DNA of 64,000 nt from Niveispirillum sp048066115 (GTDB taxonomy: Bacteria; Pseudomonadota; Alphaproteobacteria; Azospirillales; Azospirillaceae). The stretch's first letter is position 1. Each line of letters opens with the position of its first letter. Under the pieces are notes generated by a model, which searched no databases, was not told the DNA's origin, and saw only the letters and a list, made by a program, of their open reading frames with translations. The position numbers and the translations under genes are program-made. Location of the stretch: contig NZ_JBLTYX010000016.1 in NCBI RefSeq assembly GCF_048066115.1, positions 111,216 to 175,215 of the forward strand. Reading direction: 5' to 3'. Shown in pieces: positions 14,577-22,862 of the stretch.

Positions 14577-15884
14577 ATGCCGATCAAACGGGTCCAGCCG
14601 GGCGATTTCACCCGCACCCCCATCGAGAAGGCCCCCGATCCCGACCTGGGCCACGCCATCATCGCCAAGGAACGCTACACCTCCCCCGATTTCATGAAGC
14701 TGGAATGGGAACGGATGTGGAAACGCAGCTGGCTGATGGGCTGCCGCGAGGACGATATTCCAGAGCCGGGCGATTATGTCTGCACGGAGATCGGGCGGGA
14801 GGCGATCCTGATCGTCCGCCAGACGGACATGTCGATCCGCGCCTTCTATAATGTCTGCCAGCATCGCGGCAACCGGCTGGTCCCGCCCGGCATCGGCCAC
14901 CTGAACAGCTTCAAATGCGCCTATCACCATTGGGAATACGGCCTGCATGGCGATTTCGTGCGCATCCCGGACAAGGAGACGTTCCCGCAGGGCACGCCCT
15001 GCCGGGGATTGCCGGAAGTGCCGTGCGACACCTGGGGCAGCTTCGTCTGGTTCAACCTGAACAAGGACGCGGAGCCGCTGCGCGACTTCCTGGGTGTCAT
15101 CCCGGAACATCTGGACCCGTATCATTTCGACCGCATGGCGATGACGCGGGATTGGACCATCGAATGGGACTGCAATTGGAAAGCGTCCGTCGATGCGTTC
15201 AACGAGAGCTATCATGTGCAGGGCATCCACCCGCAGCTGCTCTATTACCTGGATGACCTGGACATCCAGATCGACTGTTACGAACGGCACAGCCGTTACC
15301 TGGTGCCGTTCGCCACCACCAGCCCGCGGGTCAAGGAAACCTCCGACATCCCGCCACTGATCCGCCTGATCATGAAGCAGGCCGGCATGGACCCGGCCGA
15401 TTTTGATGGCAAGACGCGGGAGGTGCGGCTGGCCGTGCAGAAATGGAAGCGGGAGAATGGCGCGTCACTGGGCCATGATTATTCAGACCTGAACAATGAC
15501 CAGCTGACCGACGACTATCACTATCTGATCTTCCCCAACCTGACGATGAACGTGCATGCGGATGATCTGATGCTGTTCCGCCAGCGCCCGCACCCGACCG
15601 ATCCCAACAAGATGTATTACGACCTCCAGAATTTCCGCCTGCTGAAGGCGGGGGAGGAAAAGCCGGAACGGCCCGAACACCGCTTCTACCGCCATGGGGA
15701 GAAGTCGCTGGGCCAGGTGCTGGACCAGGACGCCTACAATCTGCCCGGCGTGCAGCTTGGCATGCAGTCGGAAGGCTTTCCGGGCCTGTGGCTGGGCGAC
15801 CAGGAACTGCGCATCCGGCATTTCCACAAGGTGATCGACGATTACGTCTATGGGGCGGCGGGTGGCCCCGGCGGCGTGGGTTGA
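14577..15884 (+). CDS. Rieske non-heme iron oxygenase, alpha subunit
   Basis: The 435-residue protein has the Rieske ligands C94-x-H96 and C114-x-x-H117 (VCQHRGNRLV, CAYHHWEYG). Its mononuclear-iron site reads D206, H213 and H218 (NESYHVQGIHPQ). Both centres look intact, so it should be an active mono- or dioxygenase. No beta subunit gene follows, which points to an alpha-only oligomer. GGAGG precedes the ATG at 14577. Two ferredoxin genes nearby can supply electrons; a reductase is missing. Homologues act on aromatic acids, quaternary amines and steroids, and the substrate cannot be read here. Confidence 0.88.
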   Translation: MPIKRVQPGDFTRTPIEKAPDPDLGHAIIAKERYTSPDFMKLEWERMWKRSWLMGCREDDIPEPGDYVCTEIGREAILIVRQTDMSIRAFYNVCQHRGNRLVPPGIGHLNSFKCAYHHWEYGLHGDFVRIPDKETFPQGTPCRGLPEVPCDTWGSFVWFNLNKDAEPLRDFLGVIPEHLDPYHFDRMAMTRDWTIEWDCNWKASVDAFNESYHVQGIHPQLLYYLDDLDIQIDCYERHSRYLVPFATTSPRVKETSDIPPLIRLIMKQAGMDPADFDGKTREVRLAVQKWKRENGASLGHDYSDLNNDQLTDDYHYLIFPNLTMNVHADDLMLFRQRPHPTDPNKMYYDLQNFRLLKAGEEKPERPEHRFYRHGEKSLGQVLDQDAYNLPGVQLGMQSEGFPGLWLGDQELRIRHFHKVIDDYVYGAAGGPGGVG

Positions 15885-15923
15885 TCACTGCCTTTCCCGC
15901 TCGTCCTTCCCAAGGAACCAACC

Positions 15924-16892
15924 ATGCAGCTCAACCGCGACGAACTGCTTCAGGCGTACCGCCGCATGCGGACCATCCGCGAATTCGAGGAGCGGCTTCA
16001 TATCGAGAACCGCACCGGGGAGATCGCCGGCTTCACCCACCTCTATGCGGGACAGGAGGCCGTGGCCGTCGGTGTATGCGAACACCTGACCGACAAGGAC
16101 TGGATCGCATCCACCCATCGCGGCCATGGCCATTGCATCGCCAAGGGCTGTGACGTCGACGGGATGATGAAGGAGATCTATGGACGTGCCGACGGCCTGT
16201 GCAAGGGCAAGGGCGGGTCCATGCATATCGCCGATCTGGACAAGGGCATGCTGGGCGCCAACGCCATCGTCGGCGGCGGCCCGCCCATCGCCGTGGGGGC
16301 CGCCATCGCCGCCAAGCTGGCGGGCGAAGGCCATGTCGCCGTCAGCTTCACCGGCGATGGCGGGTCCAACCAGGGCACGGTGCTGGAGGCCCTCAACATG
16401 GCCGCCGTGCTGAAGGTGCCGAAGATCTTCGTGTTCGAGAATAATGGTTATTCGGAGCATACGGGATCAGCCTATTCCCTGGCCGGCCAGGATCTGGGCC
16501 GGCGGGTGGAAGGGTTCGGCATCCCGGTGTTCCGCGCCGACGGTTTCGATTTCTTCTCCGTGTACGAGGCGATGCGCCAGGCACTGGACGTGTCGCGCAA
16601 GGGTGGTGGGCCGGCGGCGGTCTATGCCACCTGCACCCGCTATTTCGGCCATTTCGAGGGCGATCCCCAGCTTTACCGCGCCAAGGGCGAGGTGGAGCGG
16701 TTCCGCGAGGAAAGCGACTGCCTGAAGGGCTTCCGCGCCCGCGTCACCGAGGCGGGGCTGCTGGATGCGGCCACGCTGGACGCCATTGATGCCGAGGTGC
16801 TGGCGCAGATCGATGCGGCGACGGTTGCGGCCAAGGCGGCGGCCCCGCCGGTGCCGGCCGATGTGCTGACCGACGTCTATATCAGCTATTGA
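15924..16892 (+). CDS. acoA: 2-oxoacid/acetoin dehydrogenase E1 alpha subunit
   Basis: The 322-residue protein has the thiamine diphosphate-binding motif from GDG to NN (FTGDGGSNQGTVLEALN ... FENNGY) and the HRGHGHCIAKG and GGSMHI loops of the acetoin/pyruvate dehydrogenase alpha chain. It decarboxylates its substrate together with the beta subunit encoded 14 bases downstream. The gene order alpha, beta, E2 and the sizes match acoABC, though other branched or aromatic 2-oxoacids are possible given the oxygenase neighbours. No E3 gene follows. Confidence 0.85.
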   Translation: MQLNRDELLQAYRRMRTIREFEERLHIENRTGEIAGFTHLYAGQEAVAVGVCEHLTDKDWIASTHRGHGHCIAKGCDVDGMMKEIYGRADGLCKGKGGSMHIADLDKGMLGANAIVGGGPPIAVGAAIAAKLAGEGHVAVSFTGDGGSNQGTVLEALNMAAVLKVPKIFVFENNGYSEHTGSAYSLAGQDLGRRVEGFGIPVFRADGFDFFSVYEAMRQALDVSRKGGGPAAVYATCTRYFGHFEGDPQLYRAKGEVERFREESDCLKGFRARVTEAGLLDAATLDAIDAEVLAQIDAATVAAKAAAPPVPADVLTDVYISY

Positions 16893-16906
16893 ACGGGAGA
16901 GGATGA

Positions 16907-17920
16907 ATGCCCGTCATCACCATGCGCGAGGCCCTGAACGAGGCCTTGCATCTTGAAATGGAACGCGACCCCCGCGTCATCGTGCTGGGGGAGGATGTGT
17001 CCGGTGGGGCCGGGGGAACGTCCGGCCAGCGCGATGCCGCCGGCGGCATCTTCGGCGTCACCAAGGGCCTGATCCACAAGTTCGGCGACGGCCGGGTCAT
17101 CGACACGCCCATTTCCGAAAGCTGCATCATCGGCGCCGCCAATGGCGCGGCGCTGGCGGGATTGCGCCCCGTGGCCGAGCTGATGTTCGCCGATTTCGTC
17201 GGCGTGGCCATGGACCAGATTTTCAACCAGGCCGCCAAATTCCGCTACATGTTCGGCGGCAAGGCGCGCACGCCGCTGGTCATCCGCATGTCGTTCGGCG
17301 CCGGCATGAACTGTGCGGCCCAGCATTCGCAGACGATCTATCCCTTCATGACCGCCGTGCCGGGCCTGAAGGTGGTGGTGCCGTCCACGCCCTACGATGC
17401 CAAGGGCCTGATGCTGACCGCCATCCGCGACGATGATCCGGTGGTGTTCTTCGAACACAAGGCCTTGTACAGCCGCAAGGGCGAGGTGCCCGAGGGCGAT
17501 TACGCCATCCCGTTCGGGGAGGCGGCTTTGGTGCGCGAGGGCGACCATGTCACCGTCGTGGCGCTTGGCCGCATGGTGCCGTTCGCGGAGAAGGCGGTGG
17601 ACAAGCTGGCGGCCGAGGGCATCACCTGCGACCTGATCGACCCGCGCACCACCAGCCCGCTGGATGAGGAAACCATCCTGGAAAGCGTGTCCAATACCGG
17701 AAGGCTGGTGGTGGTGGATGAAAGCCCGCCGCGCTGTTCGGTGGCGTCCGACATCGCCGCCATCGTAGCGCAGAAGGGCTTCCGCGACCTGAAAGCCCCG
17801 ATCGAACTGGTGACCGCCCCGCACACGCCGGTGCCGTTCGCGCGGGAACTGGAACGGGCCTATGTGCCCGGCCCCGCCCAGATCGAGGCCGCAATCGCCA
17901 AGGTGCTGGCCGATGGCTGA
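16907..17920 (+). CDS. acoB: 2-oxoacid/acetoin dehydrogenase E1 beta subunit
   Basis: The 337-residue protein is a transketolase pyrimidine-binding plus C-terminal domain chain: MREALNEALHLEMERDPRVI, VLGEDVSGGAGG, then the FADFVGVAMDQIFNQAAKFRY segment in shortened form and EETILESVSNTGRLVVVDES in the C-terminal half. It forms the active E1 heterotetramer with the alpha chain. GGGAGAGG precedes its ATG, and its stop overlaps the E2 start (ATGGCTGA), indicating tight coupling. Confidence 0.87.
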   Translation: MPVITMREALNEALHLEMERDPRVIVLGEDVSGGAGGTSGQRDAAGGIFGVTKGLIHKFGDGRVIDTPISESCIIGAANGAALAGLRPVAELMFADFVGVAMDQIFNQAAKFRYMFGGKARTPLVIRMSFGAGMNCAAQHSQTIYPFMTAVPGLKVVVPSTPYDAKGLMLTAIRDDDPVVFFEHKALYSRKGEVPEGDYAIPFGEAALVREGDHVTVVALGRMVPFAEKAVDKLAAEGITCDLIDPRTTSPLDEETILESVSNTGRLVVVDESPPRCSVASDIAAIVAQKGFRDLKAPIELVTAPHTPVPFARELERAYVPGPAQIEAAIAKVLADG

Positions 17921-19505
17921 GATCCACCCCATCACCCTGCCCAAATGGGGCATCGAAATGTCGGAAGGCACGCTTTCCGCCTGGCACCTGGCCCTAGGCG
18001 CCACGGCGGAGAAGGGTGCCGAACTGGTCGATATCGAGACGGAGAAGATCGTCAACACCCTCGACCTGGAGGTTGGTGGCACCCTGCGCCGGCAACTGGC
18101 CCGGCCCGGCGACACACTGCCCGTGGGCGCCCTGATCGCGGTGCTGGCCGACGCGTCGGTGCCGGAAAGTGCGATCGACGCGTTCGTGAAAGGGTATCGG
18201 GCGATCGATGTGTCGTTCGAGCCGAAGGAGGGGGGCAGTAACGCCCCCGCCCCTTCCAACCGTCATCCCGGCGAAAGCCAGGATGACGGTGGAGAGGCGG
18301 GAAGGGTAGACCCCGCCATCCTTTCCGCCCGCAACGAAGCAGCATATGCCAGCCCGCTGGCGCGGCGGCTGGCCAACAGGCTGGGCGTCGATCTTTCCAC
18401 GCTCGCCGGCACCGGCCAGAAGGGCCGCATCAGCCAGGAGGATGTGGAAAGGGCCGCCGCCACGCGCCCGGCAGTGACACCAGCCCCCATCCCCACCGGC
18501 CCCGAACCCCATGCCAGCCCCATCGCCCAGAAGCTGGCCCGCAAGATTGGCATGAGCCTGCACGGCATCATCGGCACGGGTGCACGCGGCCGCGTCAGTC
18601 TGGTCGATGTGCAGACGACAGCCAGGGCCCGCGGCCTGCTCCCACCTCCCGCACCCCTCTCCCCACCCCCGCCGGCGGCCGGCCCCGCCGCGCGCAAGCT
18701 GGCGGGTGACCTGGGCATCGACCTGTGCAATGTCACCCCCACCGGCCCCAAGGGCCACGCCACCAAGCAGGATGTGCGCGACGCGGCGGACCGGGCATCC
18801 GCCCCGGTGGCCCCGGCGGCGTACGACCTGCTGCCCCTGACCCCTATGCGCAAGGCGATCGCCACGGCCCTGGTCAATGCCAAGCAGACGGTGCCGCATT
18901 TCTATCTGACGGCCGACGTCACCATGGATGCGCTGCTGTCCTTCCGCGAACAGCTGAACGCCAGGCCCAACAGCCCTTGCCGGCTGTCGGTCAACGACCT
19001 GCTGGTGAAGGCAGCAGCGTGCGCGCTGATGGAGGTGCCCGACGTCAATGTCCATTGGGCCGATGACGGTATCCGCCGTTTCCGGTCCGCCGATATCTCC
19101 GTCGCCGTGGCGATCGAGGGCGGGCTGCTGACGCCGGTTGTCAAGGGGGCGGAGGTGCTGGACCCCTGGGCGATTTCCGCCAAAGCGTCCGACCTGGCCG
19201 ACCGGGCGCGCAAGCGCACGCTGACCAGGGAGGAGATCAGCGGCGGCACCTTCACCCTCTCCAACCTGGGCATGTTCGGCATCCGCCAGTTCCAGGCCAT
19301 CATCAACCCGCCCCAAGGCGCCATCCTGGCCGTCGGCACGACAAGGCGGGAGGCGCGGGAACGGCCGGATGGCGGGGTCGCCTTCGCCTCGGTCATGTCG
19401 CTGACTCTGTCCTGTGATCACCGTGCCGTTGACGGGGCGCTGGGGGCGAAATTCCTGGCTGCCCTGGGCAGGCGGCTGGAGGACCCGATCGGGTTGCTGC
19501 TGTAG
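17913..19505 (+). CDS. acoC: Dihydrolipoamide acyltransferase E2 with one lipoyl and three E3-binding domains
   Basis: The 530-residue protein starts with a lipoyl domain (lipoyl lysine about K45 in DIETEKIVN). A linker and three successive peripheral-subunit-binding domains follow at about 146-182 (ASPLARRLANRLG), 200-237 (ASPIAQKLARKIG) and 255-291 (GPAARKLAGDLG). The catalytic domain with DHRAVDG near residue 503 ends the protein. One such binding domain is usual, sometimes two; three is uncommon. The first linker contains NRHPGESQDDGGE, which is the in-frame translation of a palindromic repeat at 18260-18289. It overlaps the beta-subunit gene by eight bases. A partner E3 must come from elsewhere. 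Confidence 0.87.
   Translation: MAEIHPITLPKWGIEMSEGTLSAWHLALGATAEKGAELVDIETEKIVNTLDLEVGGTLRRQLARPGDTLPVGALIAVLADASVPESAIDAFVKGYRAIDVSFEPKEGGSNAPAPSNRHPGESQDDGGEAGRVDPAILSARNEAAYASPLARRLANRLGVDLSTLAGTGQKGRISQEDVERAAATRPAVTPAPIPTGPEPHASPIAQKLARKIGMSLHGIIGTGARGRVSLVDVQTTARARGLLPPPAPLSPPPPAAGPAARKLAGDLGIDLCNVTPTGPKGHATKQDVRDAADRASAPVAPAAYDLLPLTPMRKAIATALVNAKQTVPHFYLTADVTMDALLSFREQLNARPNSPCRLSVNDLLVKAAACALMEVPDVNVHWADDGIRRFRSADISVAVAIEGGLLTPVVKGAEVLDPWAISAKASDLADRARKRTLTREEISGGTFTLSNLGMFGIRQFQAIINPPQGAILAVGTTRREARERPDGGVAFASVMSLTLSCDHRAVDGALGAKFLAALGRRLEDPIGLLL
18260..18289. repeat. Palindromic repeat unit inside the E2 coding sequence
   Basis: CCGTCATCC (18260-18268) pairs perfectly with GGATGACGG (18281-18289) around CGGCGAAAGCCA. 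The sequence is a short relative of the intergenic palindromes found elsewhere in the window and of the hairpin at 57128-57155. Here it is translated in frame into the linker between the lipoyl domain and the first binding domain. Confidence 0.75.
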
Positions 19506-19519
19506 GTAGGGATCACCCA

Positions 19520-19605
19520 CAAAACTCTTGGGCACCTTCGCTACCACTCTCTCCGCCGGGGTGACGATGGATATTGCTGGAACCCTCACAGCCCAGACTT
19601 TCGAG
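19520..19605. repeat. Core-less copy of the flanked palindromic repeat
   Basis: The left flank (AACTCTTGGGCACC) and right flank (GGATATTGCTGGAACCCTCAC) seen at other copies are present, but the 84-bp palindrome is reduced to a fragment (CGCCGGGGTGACG). It lies between the convergent E2 and chemoreceptor genes. The same truncated state is seen at 36153-36231. Confidence 0.8.
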
Positions 19606-19638
19606 GAAGTCCCAAAAAGGGGGCAAAGGCGCTCTACA

Positions 19639-20994
19639 TTACCTCGCCGCCCGCAATTCCCCGATGAAGCTGTCGAAGCCTTTGCGCAGACCATCCGCCT
19701 GACGCGACAGGTCGGCCGAGGCCGCCCCTACCTCGCCGGCGGCCGTACCGACCGCGTCGGCGGCACCGGCGACACCGGAGACATTCTCTCCCACTTCCGT
19801 CGTGGCCATGGCGGCCATCTGCACATTGCGGGCGATTTCCGCCGTAGCGGCACCCTGCTGTTCCACCGCCGCCGCGATGGTGCCGGAAATCTGGTCCATC
19901 TCGCGGATCGTGCGCTCGATGGTGGTGATGGCGTCCACTGCCTTGCCCATGCGGGCCTGCATCTCCGCCACCTGGGCGGCGATATCCTGCGTGGCGCGGG
20001 CGGTCTGGTTGGCCAGCTGCTTGACCTCGCCGGCCACGACGGCGAAGCCCTTGCCAGCCTCACCGGCCCGTGCCGCCTCGATCGTGGCGTTCAGCGCCAG
20101 CAGGTTGGTCTGTTCGGCAATGTCGGCGATCAGGTCGACCACCTGGTTGATGCGTCCCGCCGCCTCCGCCAGGGCGCCGATCGTGCCCTCGGCATTGCCG
20201 GCCTCCACCACCGCCTCGCGCGCCACCGCCGTCGACCGCCCGACCTGGGACACGATCTCCCCGATCGAGGCGGACAGTTCCTCCGTCGCGGACGCCACGG
20301 TGGCGACATTGTCGGCGGCACGGTCGGCGGCGATATGGGCGGACCGGGCCATGCCGGTGGTGTCGGCCACCGACCGGCGCATCTGGCCGGCACTGCCATC
20401 CAGCTGCGATGCCGCCTGGGCCACCCCATCCACCATGCCGCGTACATGGTCGTCCAGCCGGGCCGCCATTTCATCCAGCTTGGCGGAATGGCGGGCGGCG
20501 TTTTCCTCCAGATAGACGGAGATGACCAGATCCATGTCCAGCATCACCGCCAGGTTGACAGCGCGCAGCACATCGGCCAGTGCCGCTTCCGCCGCCGCCT
20601 TGTTCCAGCGGCTGCCCGACCCGGTGACCAGCGCCTTGTACAGGCGCGACAGGGTGATGGCATAGCCGCCCATGTACCAGCGCGGTTCCAGCCCCAGCAC
20701 CGAATGCACCCGGCCAATGGCCTTCACCCCGTCGAAATAGGACTGATCGAAGCGGCCGGAGAACAGGTTCAGCCAATGTTCAAGCTGCTTCTCGCGCGCA
20801 TGGCGCATCGCCGCCTCGTTGCGGAACATCGCCACCATCGACGGCCAGCGCTTCAGGTCCGCATAGAACGCATCGATGATGCCCGGCAGGGCGGCGGCGA
20901 TCCGGGGACGCACATCCGCCAGCACCGCGCGCACCTGCGCGTCGATACCCACGAAGGCAAGGCGTTCTTCCCAGTCGGCGGCACTCTGTTCCAA
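19639..20994 (-). CDS. Soluble globin-coupled chemoreceptor (HemAT-like)
   Basis: The 451-residue protein has an N-terminal protoglobin domain of about 150 residues with the proximal-histidine signature GRVHSVLGLEPRWYMGGY (His about 97). A chemoreceptor signalling domain follows, with the conserved hairpin tip EQTNLLALNATIEAARAGE. There is no membrane segment or HAMP domain, so it is a cytoplasmic haem-based oxygen sensor for aerotaxis. No ATG fits the globin start; a TTG at 20994 has GGGGAG six bases upstream, and a TTG at 21000 is the alternative. It is a single gene; the CheA/CheW partners must lie elsewhere. Confidence 0.85.
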   Translation of the reverse strand: MEQSAADWEERLAFVGIDAQVRAVLADVRPRIAAALPGIIDAFYADLKRWPSMVAMFRNEAAMRHAREKQLEHWLNLFSGRFDQSYFDGVKAIGRVHSVLGLEPRWYMGGYAITLSRLYKALVTGSGSRWNKAAAEAALADVLRAVNLAVMLDMDLVISVYLEENAARHSAKLDEMAARLDDHVRGMVDGVAQAASQLDGSAGQMRRSVADTTGMARSAHIAADRAADNVATVASATEELSASIGEIVSQVGRSTAVAREAVVEAGNAEGTIGALAEAAGRINQVVDLIADIAEQTNLLALNATIEAARAGEAGKGFAVVAGEVKQLANQTARATQDIAAQVAEMQARMGKAVDAITTIERTIREMDQISGTIAAAVEQQGAATAEIARNVQMAAMATTEVGENVSGVAGAADAVGTAAGEVGAASADLSRQADGLRKGFDSFIGELRAAR

Positions 20995-21229
20995 GATCAA
21001 CTCCCCTGTTTTCCTTAGGCTTCCGCTTGGTCGCGCGGCTCTTGAACGACGGCTAAACTACTTTAGGCGCCAACGATTACCACAATGAATCGTAGCAGGT
21101 GTGATCAAAGTCGGTGATTACATCGGTAACCGCCCAATGGACACCGGTAACATTGGAGACGGTTGAGAGACTAATGGTTCCGTCACCAAATCATCACCTG
21201 CTTGACCCTGGGCATGGGTTTCGCTAATA

Positions 21230-21247
21230 AATGACCGTTCAGTCATT
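21230..21247. promoter_or_regulatory. Probable TetR operator (AATGAC-N6-GTCATT)
   Basis: A perfect inverted repeat, AATGAC (21230-21235) and GTCATT (21242-21247), lies 12 bases before the TetR start codon. The position suits autorepression and control of the co-transcribed exporter genes. Confidence 0.65.
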
Positions 21248-21258
21248 AAGTGGACACC

Positions 21259-21915
21259 ATGACCGACGACACCCCCATCCGCCCCCGCTCCCGCCGCAAG
21301 GAGGCGCGGCCGGCGGAGCTGCTGGCCGCCGCCCTGGATTGCTTTGCGGAAAAGGGCTTTGCCGCCACCCGCATGGACGACATCGCGCGCCGGGCCGGCG
21401 TGGCCAAGGGCACCTTCTATCTTTATTTCCCGTCCAAGGAGGCGGTGTTCGAGGCGCTGGTGCGCGAGAACATCCTGCCAAGGCTGGAAGCGCTGGAAAG
21501 GGTGGGGCAGGCCGGGGGCGGCAGTGCATCCGCCCGGCTGCGCGCCATCCTGGCCGGGCTGGCGCCGGTGATCGGCAATCCCAGGCTGGTGGCGATCCCC
21601 AAGCTGGTGCTGTCGGAGGCGGGGAACTTCCCCGACATGGCCCGCTTCTACCGGCGGGAGGTGGTGGAACGCGGCCTGCGCCTGATGACCGGCCTGATCC
21701 GCAACGGTATCGCGGCAGGCGAATTCCGGCCCCTGCCCGACCCGGCGGTCACCGCCCGGCTGTTCATGGCCCCGGTGCTGATGGCGGCCCTTTGGCAGGC
21801 CGGCTTCGCCGCGACGGATGAGACGCCGCTGCCCGTGGAAACGCTGCTGTCCACCCATGCCGACCTGTTCATCCGGTCGATCGCGGCCGAGCAAGGCACG
21901 GGAGGTGCCGCATGA
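21259..21915 (+). CDS. TetR-family repressor of the adjacent exporter
   Basis: The 218-residue protein has a TetR helix-turn-helix in its first 65 residues (ALDCFAEKGFAATRMDDIAR, GTFYLYFPSKEAVFEAL) and a C-terminal ligand domain like CecR/YbiH. The ATG at 21259 is preferred to a GTG nine bases earlier. A palindromic operator overlaps its promoter. Its stop overlaps the HlyD-type gene start (ATGA), giving one operon of four genes: TetR, adaptor, ATPase, permease. The inducing compound is unknown. Confidence 0.85.
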   Translation: MTDDTPIRPRSRRKEARPAELLAAALDCFAEKGFAATRMDDIARRAGVAKGTFYLYFPSKEAVFEALVRENILPRLEALERVGQAGGGSASARLRAILAGLAPVIGNPRLVAIPKLVLSEAGNFPDMARFYRREVVERGLRLMTGLIRNGIAAGEFRPLPDPAVTARLFMAPVLMAALWQAGFAATDETPLPVETLLSTHADLFIRSIAAEQGTGGAA

Positions 21916-22862
21916 TCCGTAAACTGATCCCGCTTGCCCTGCTGCTGCCGCTGGCTTCCTGCGGTCCGTCCAATGATGGAAACACCCTGCAGGGCTATGT
22001 GGAGGGCGACTATCTACGCATCGCCGCCCCGGAAGCCGCCTGGATCGGCGAGGTGCCCCTAACGGAAGGCACCGTGGTGAAGAAGGGCCAGCGCCTGTTC
22101 ACCCTGGACGATACCGCCGCCGTCGCCGCCCTGGCGGAAGCGAAGGCCGGGCTGGCCCAGGCCGAAGCCGCCTTGGCCGACCGGCGGCTGGGTGCCAGGG
22201 CGGAAGAGATCAAGGGGTTCGAGGCACAGCGGCGGGAGGCCGATGCCGCCCTGAAACTGGCCCGCCAGGACCTGGATCGGCAGAAATCCCTGGCAGCGGA
22301 GAGCGTGGCGGCGCGGGCGCGGCTGGAACAGGCGCAGGCCACCGCATCGCAGGCCGCCGCCCGGCTGGAGCAGGTGACGGCGCAGCTGGCCACCGCCCGC
22401 CTGCCCGCCCGGCCGGACCAGCTGGCCGCCGCCGAGGCCACGGTGGAGGCCGCCCGCGCCAGCGTGGCCCAGGCGGAATGGCGCCTGTCGCAGCGCCATA
22501 TCGACAGCCCGGCCGATGCCCTGGTCGATGACATCGTGCGCCGCCCCGGTGAATGGGCGCCGGCCGGCGGCGTGGTGGTCAGCCTGCTGCCGCCCGACCA
22601 TGTGAAGCTGGTGCTGTTCGTGCCGCAGACGCGCCGCGCGGGGCTGGCGCCGGGCGCCAAGCTTGCCGTCACCTGCGACGGCTGCAAGCCCGGCCTGACG
22701 GCCCAGGTCACCCGCATCGCATCCGACGCCGAATATACCCCGCCGGTGATCTATAGCCGGGAGACCCGCGCCAAGCTGGTCTACCGGGTGGAAGCGGCAC
22801 TGACCCCCGATCCGGCCGCACTCCATCCCGGCCAGCCCGTCTCGGCGGAGCCGGCACCGTGA
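21912..22862 (+). CDS. HlyD-family periplasmic adaptor lipoprotein of an ABC exporter
   Basis: The 316-residue protein begins with a lipoprotein signal (LLLPLASC, lipid at Cys17) and continues with a biotinyl-lipoyl-like half, a long alanine-rich coiled coil (about 75-185) and the second lipoyl half with a beta-barrel. It resembles YbhG. It should join the inner-membrane ABC transporter to an outer-membrane channel. It overlaps its neighbours on both sides by four bases, so translation of the operon is coupled. Confidence 0.85.
   Translation: MIRKLIPLALLLPLASCGPSNDGNTLQGYVEGDYLRIAAPEAAWIGEVPLTEGTVVKKGQRLFTLDDTAAVAALAEAKAGLAQAEAALADRRLGARAEEIKGFEAQRREADAALKLARQDLDRQKSLAAESVAARARLEQAQATASQAAARLEQVTAQLATARLPARPDQLAAAEATVEAARASVAQAEWRLSQRHIDSPADALVDDIVRRPGEWAPAGGVVVSLLPPDHVKLVLFVPQTRRAGLAPGAKLAVTCDGCKPGLTAQVTRIASDAEYTPPVIYSRETRAKLVYRVEAALTPDPAALHPGQPVSAEPAP

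Noticed and set aside
19528..21018. 496-codon plus-strand frame opposite the chemoreceptor
   Set aside because: Rich in His, Gly and Arg with no domain; the minus strand encodes a complete globin-coupled chemoreceptor.
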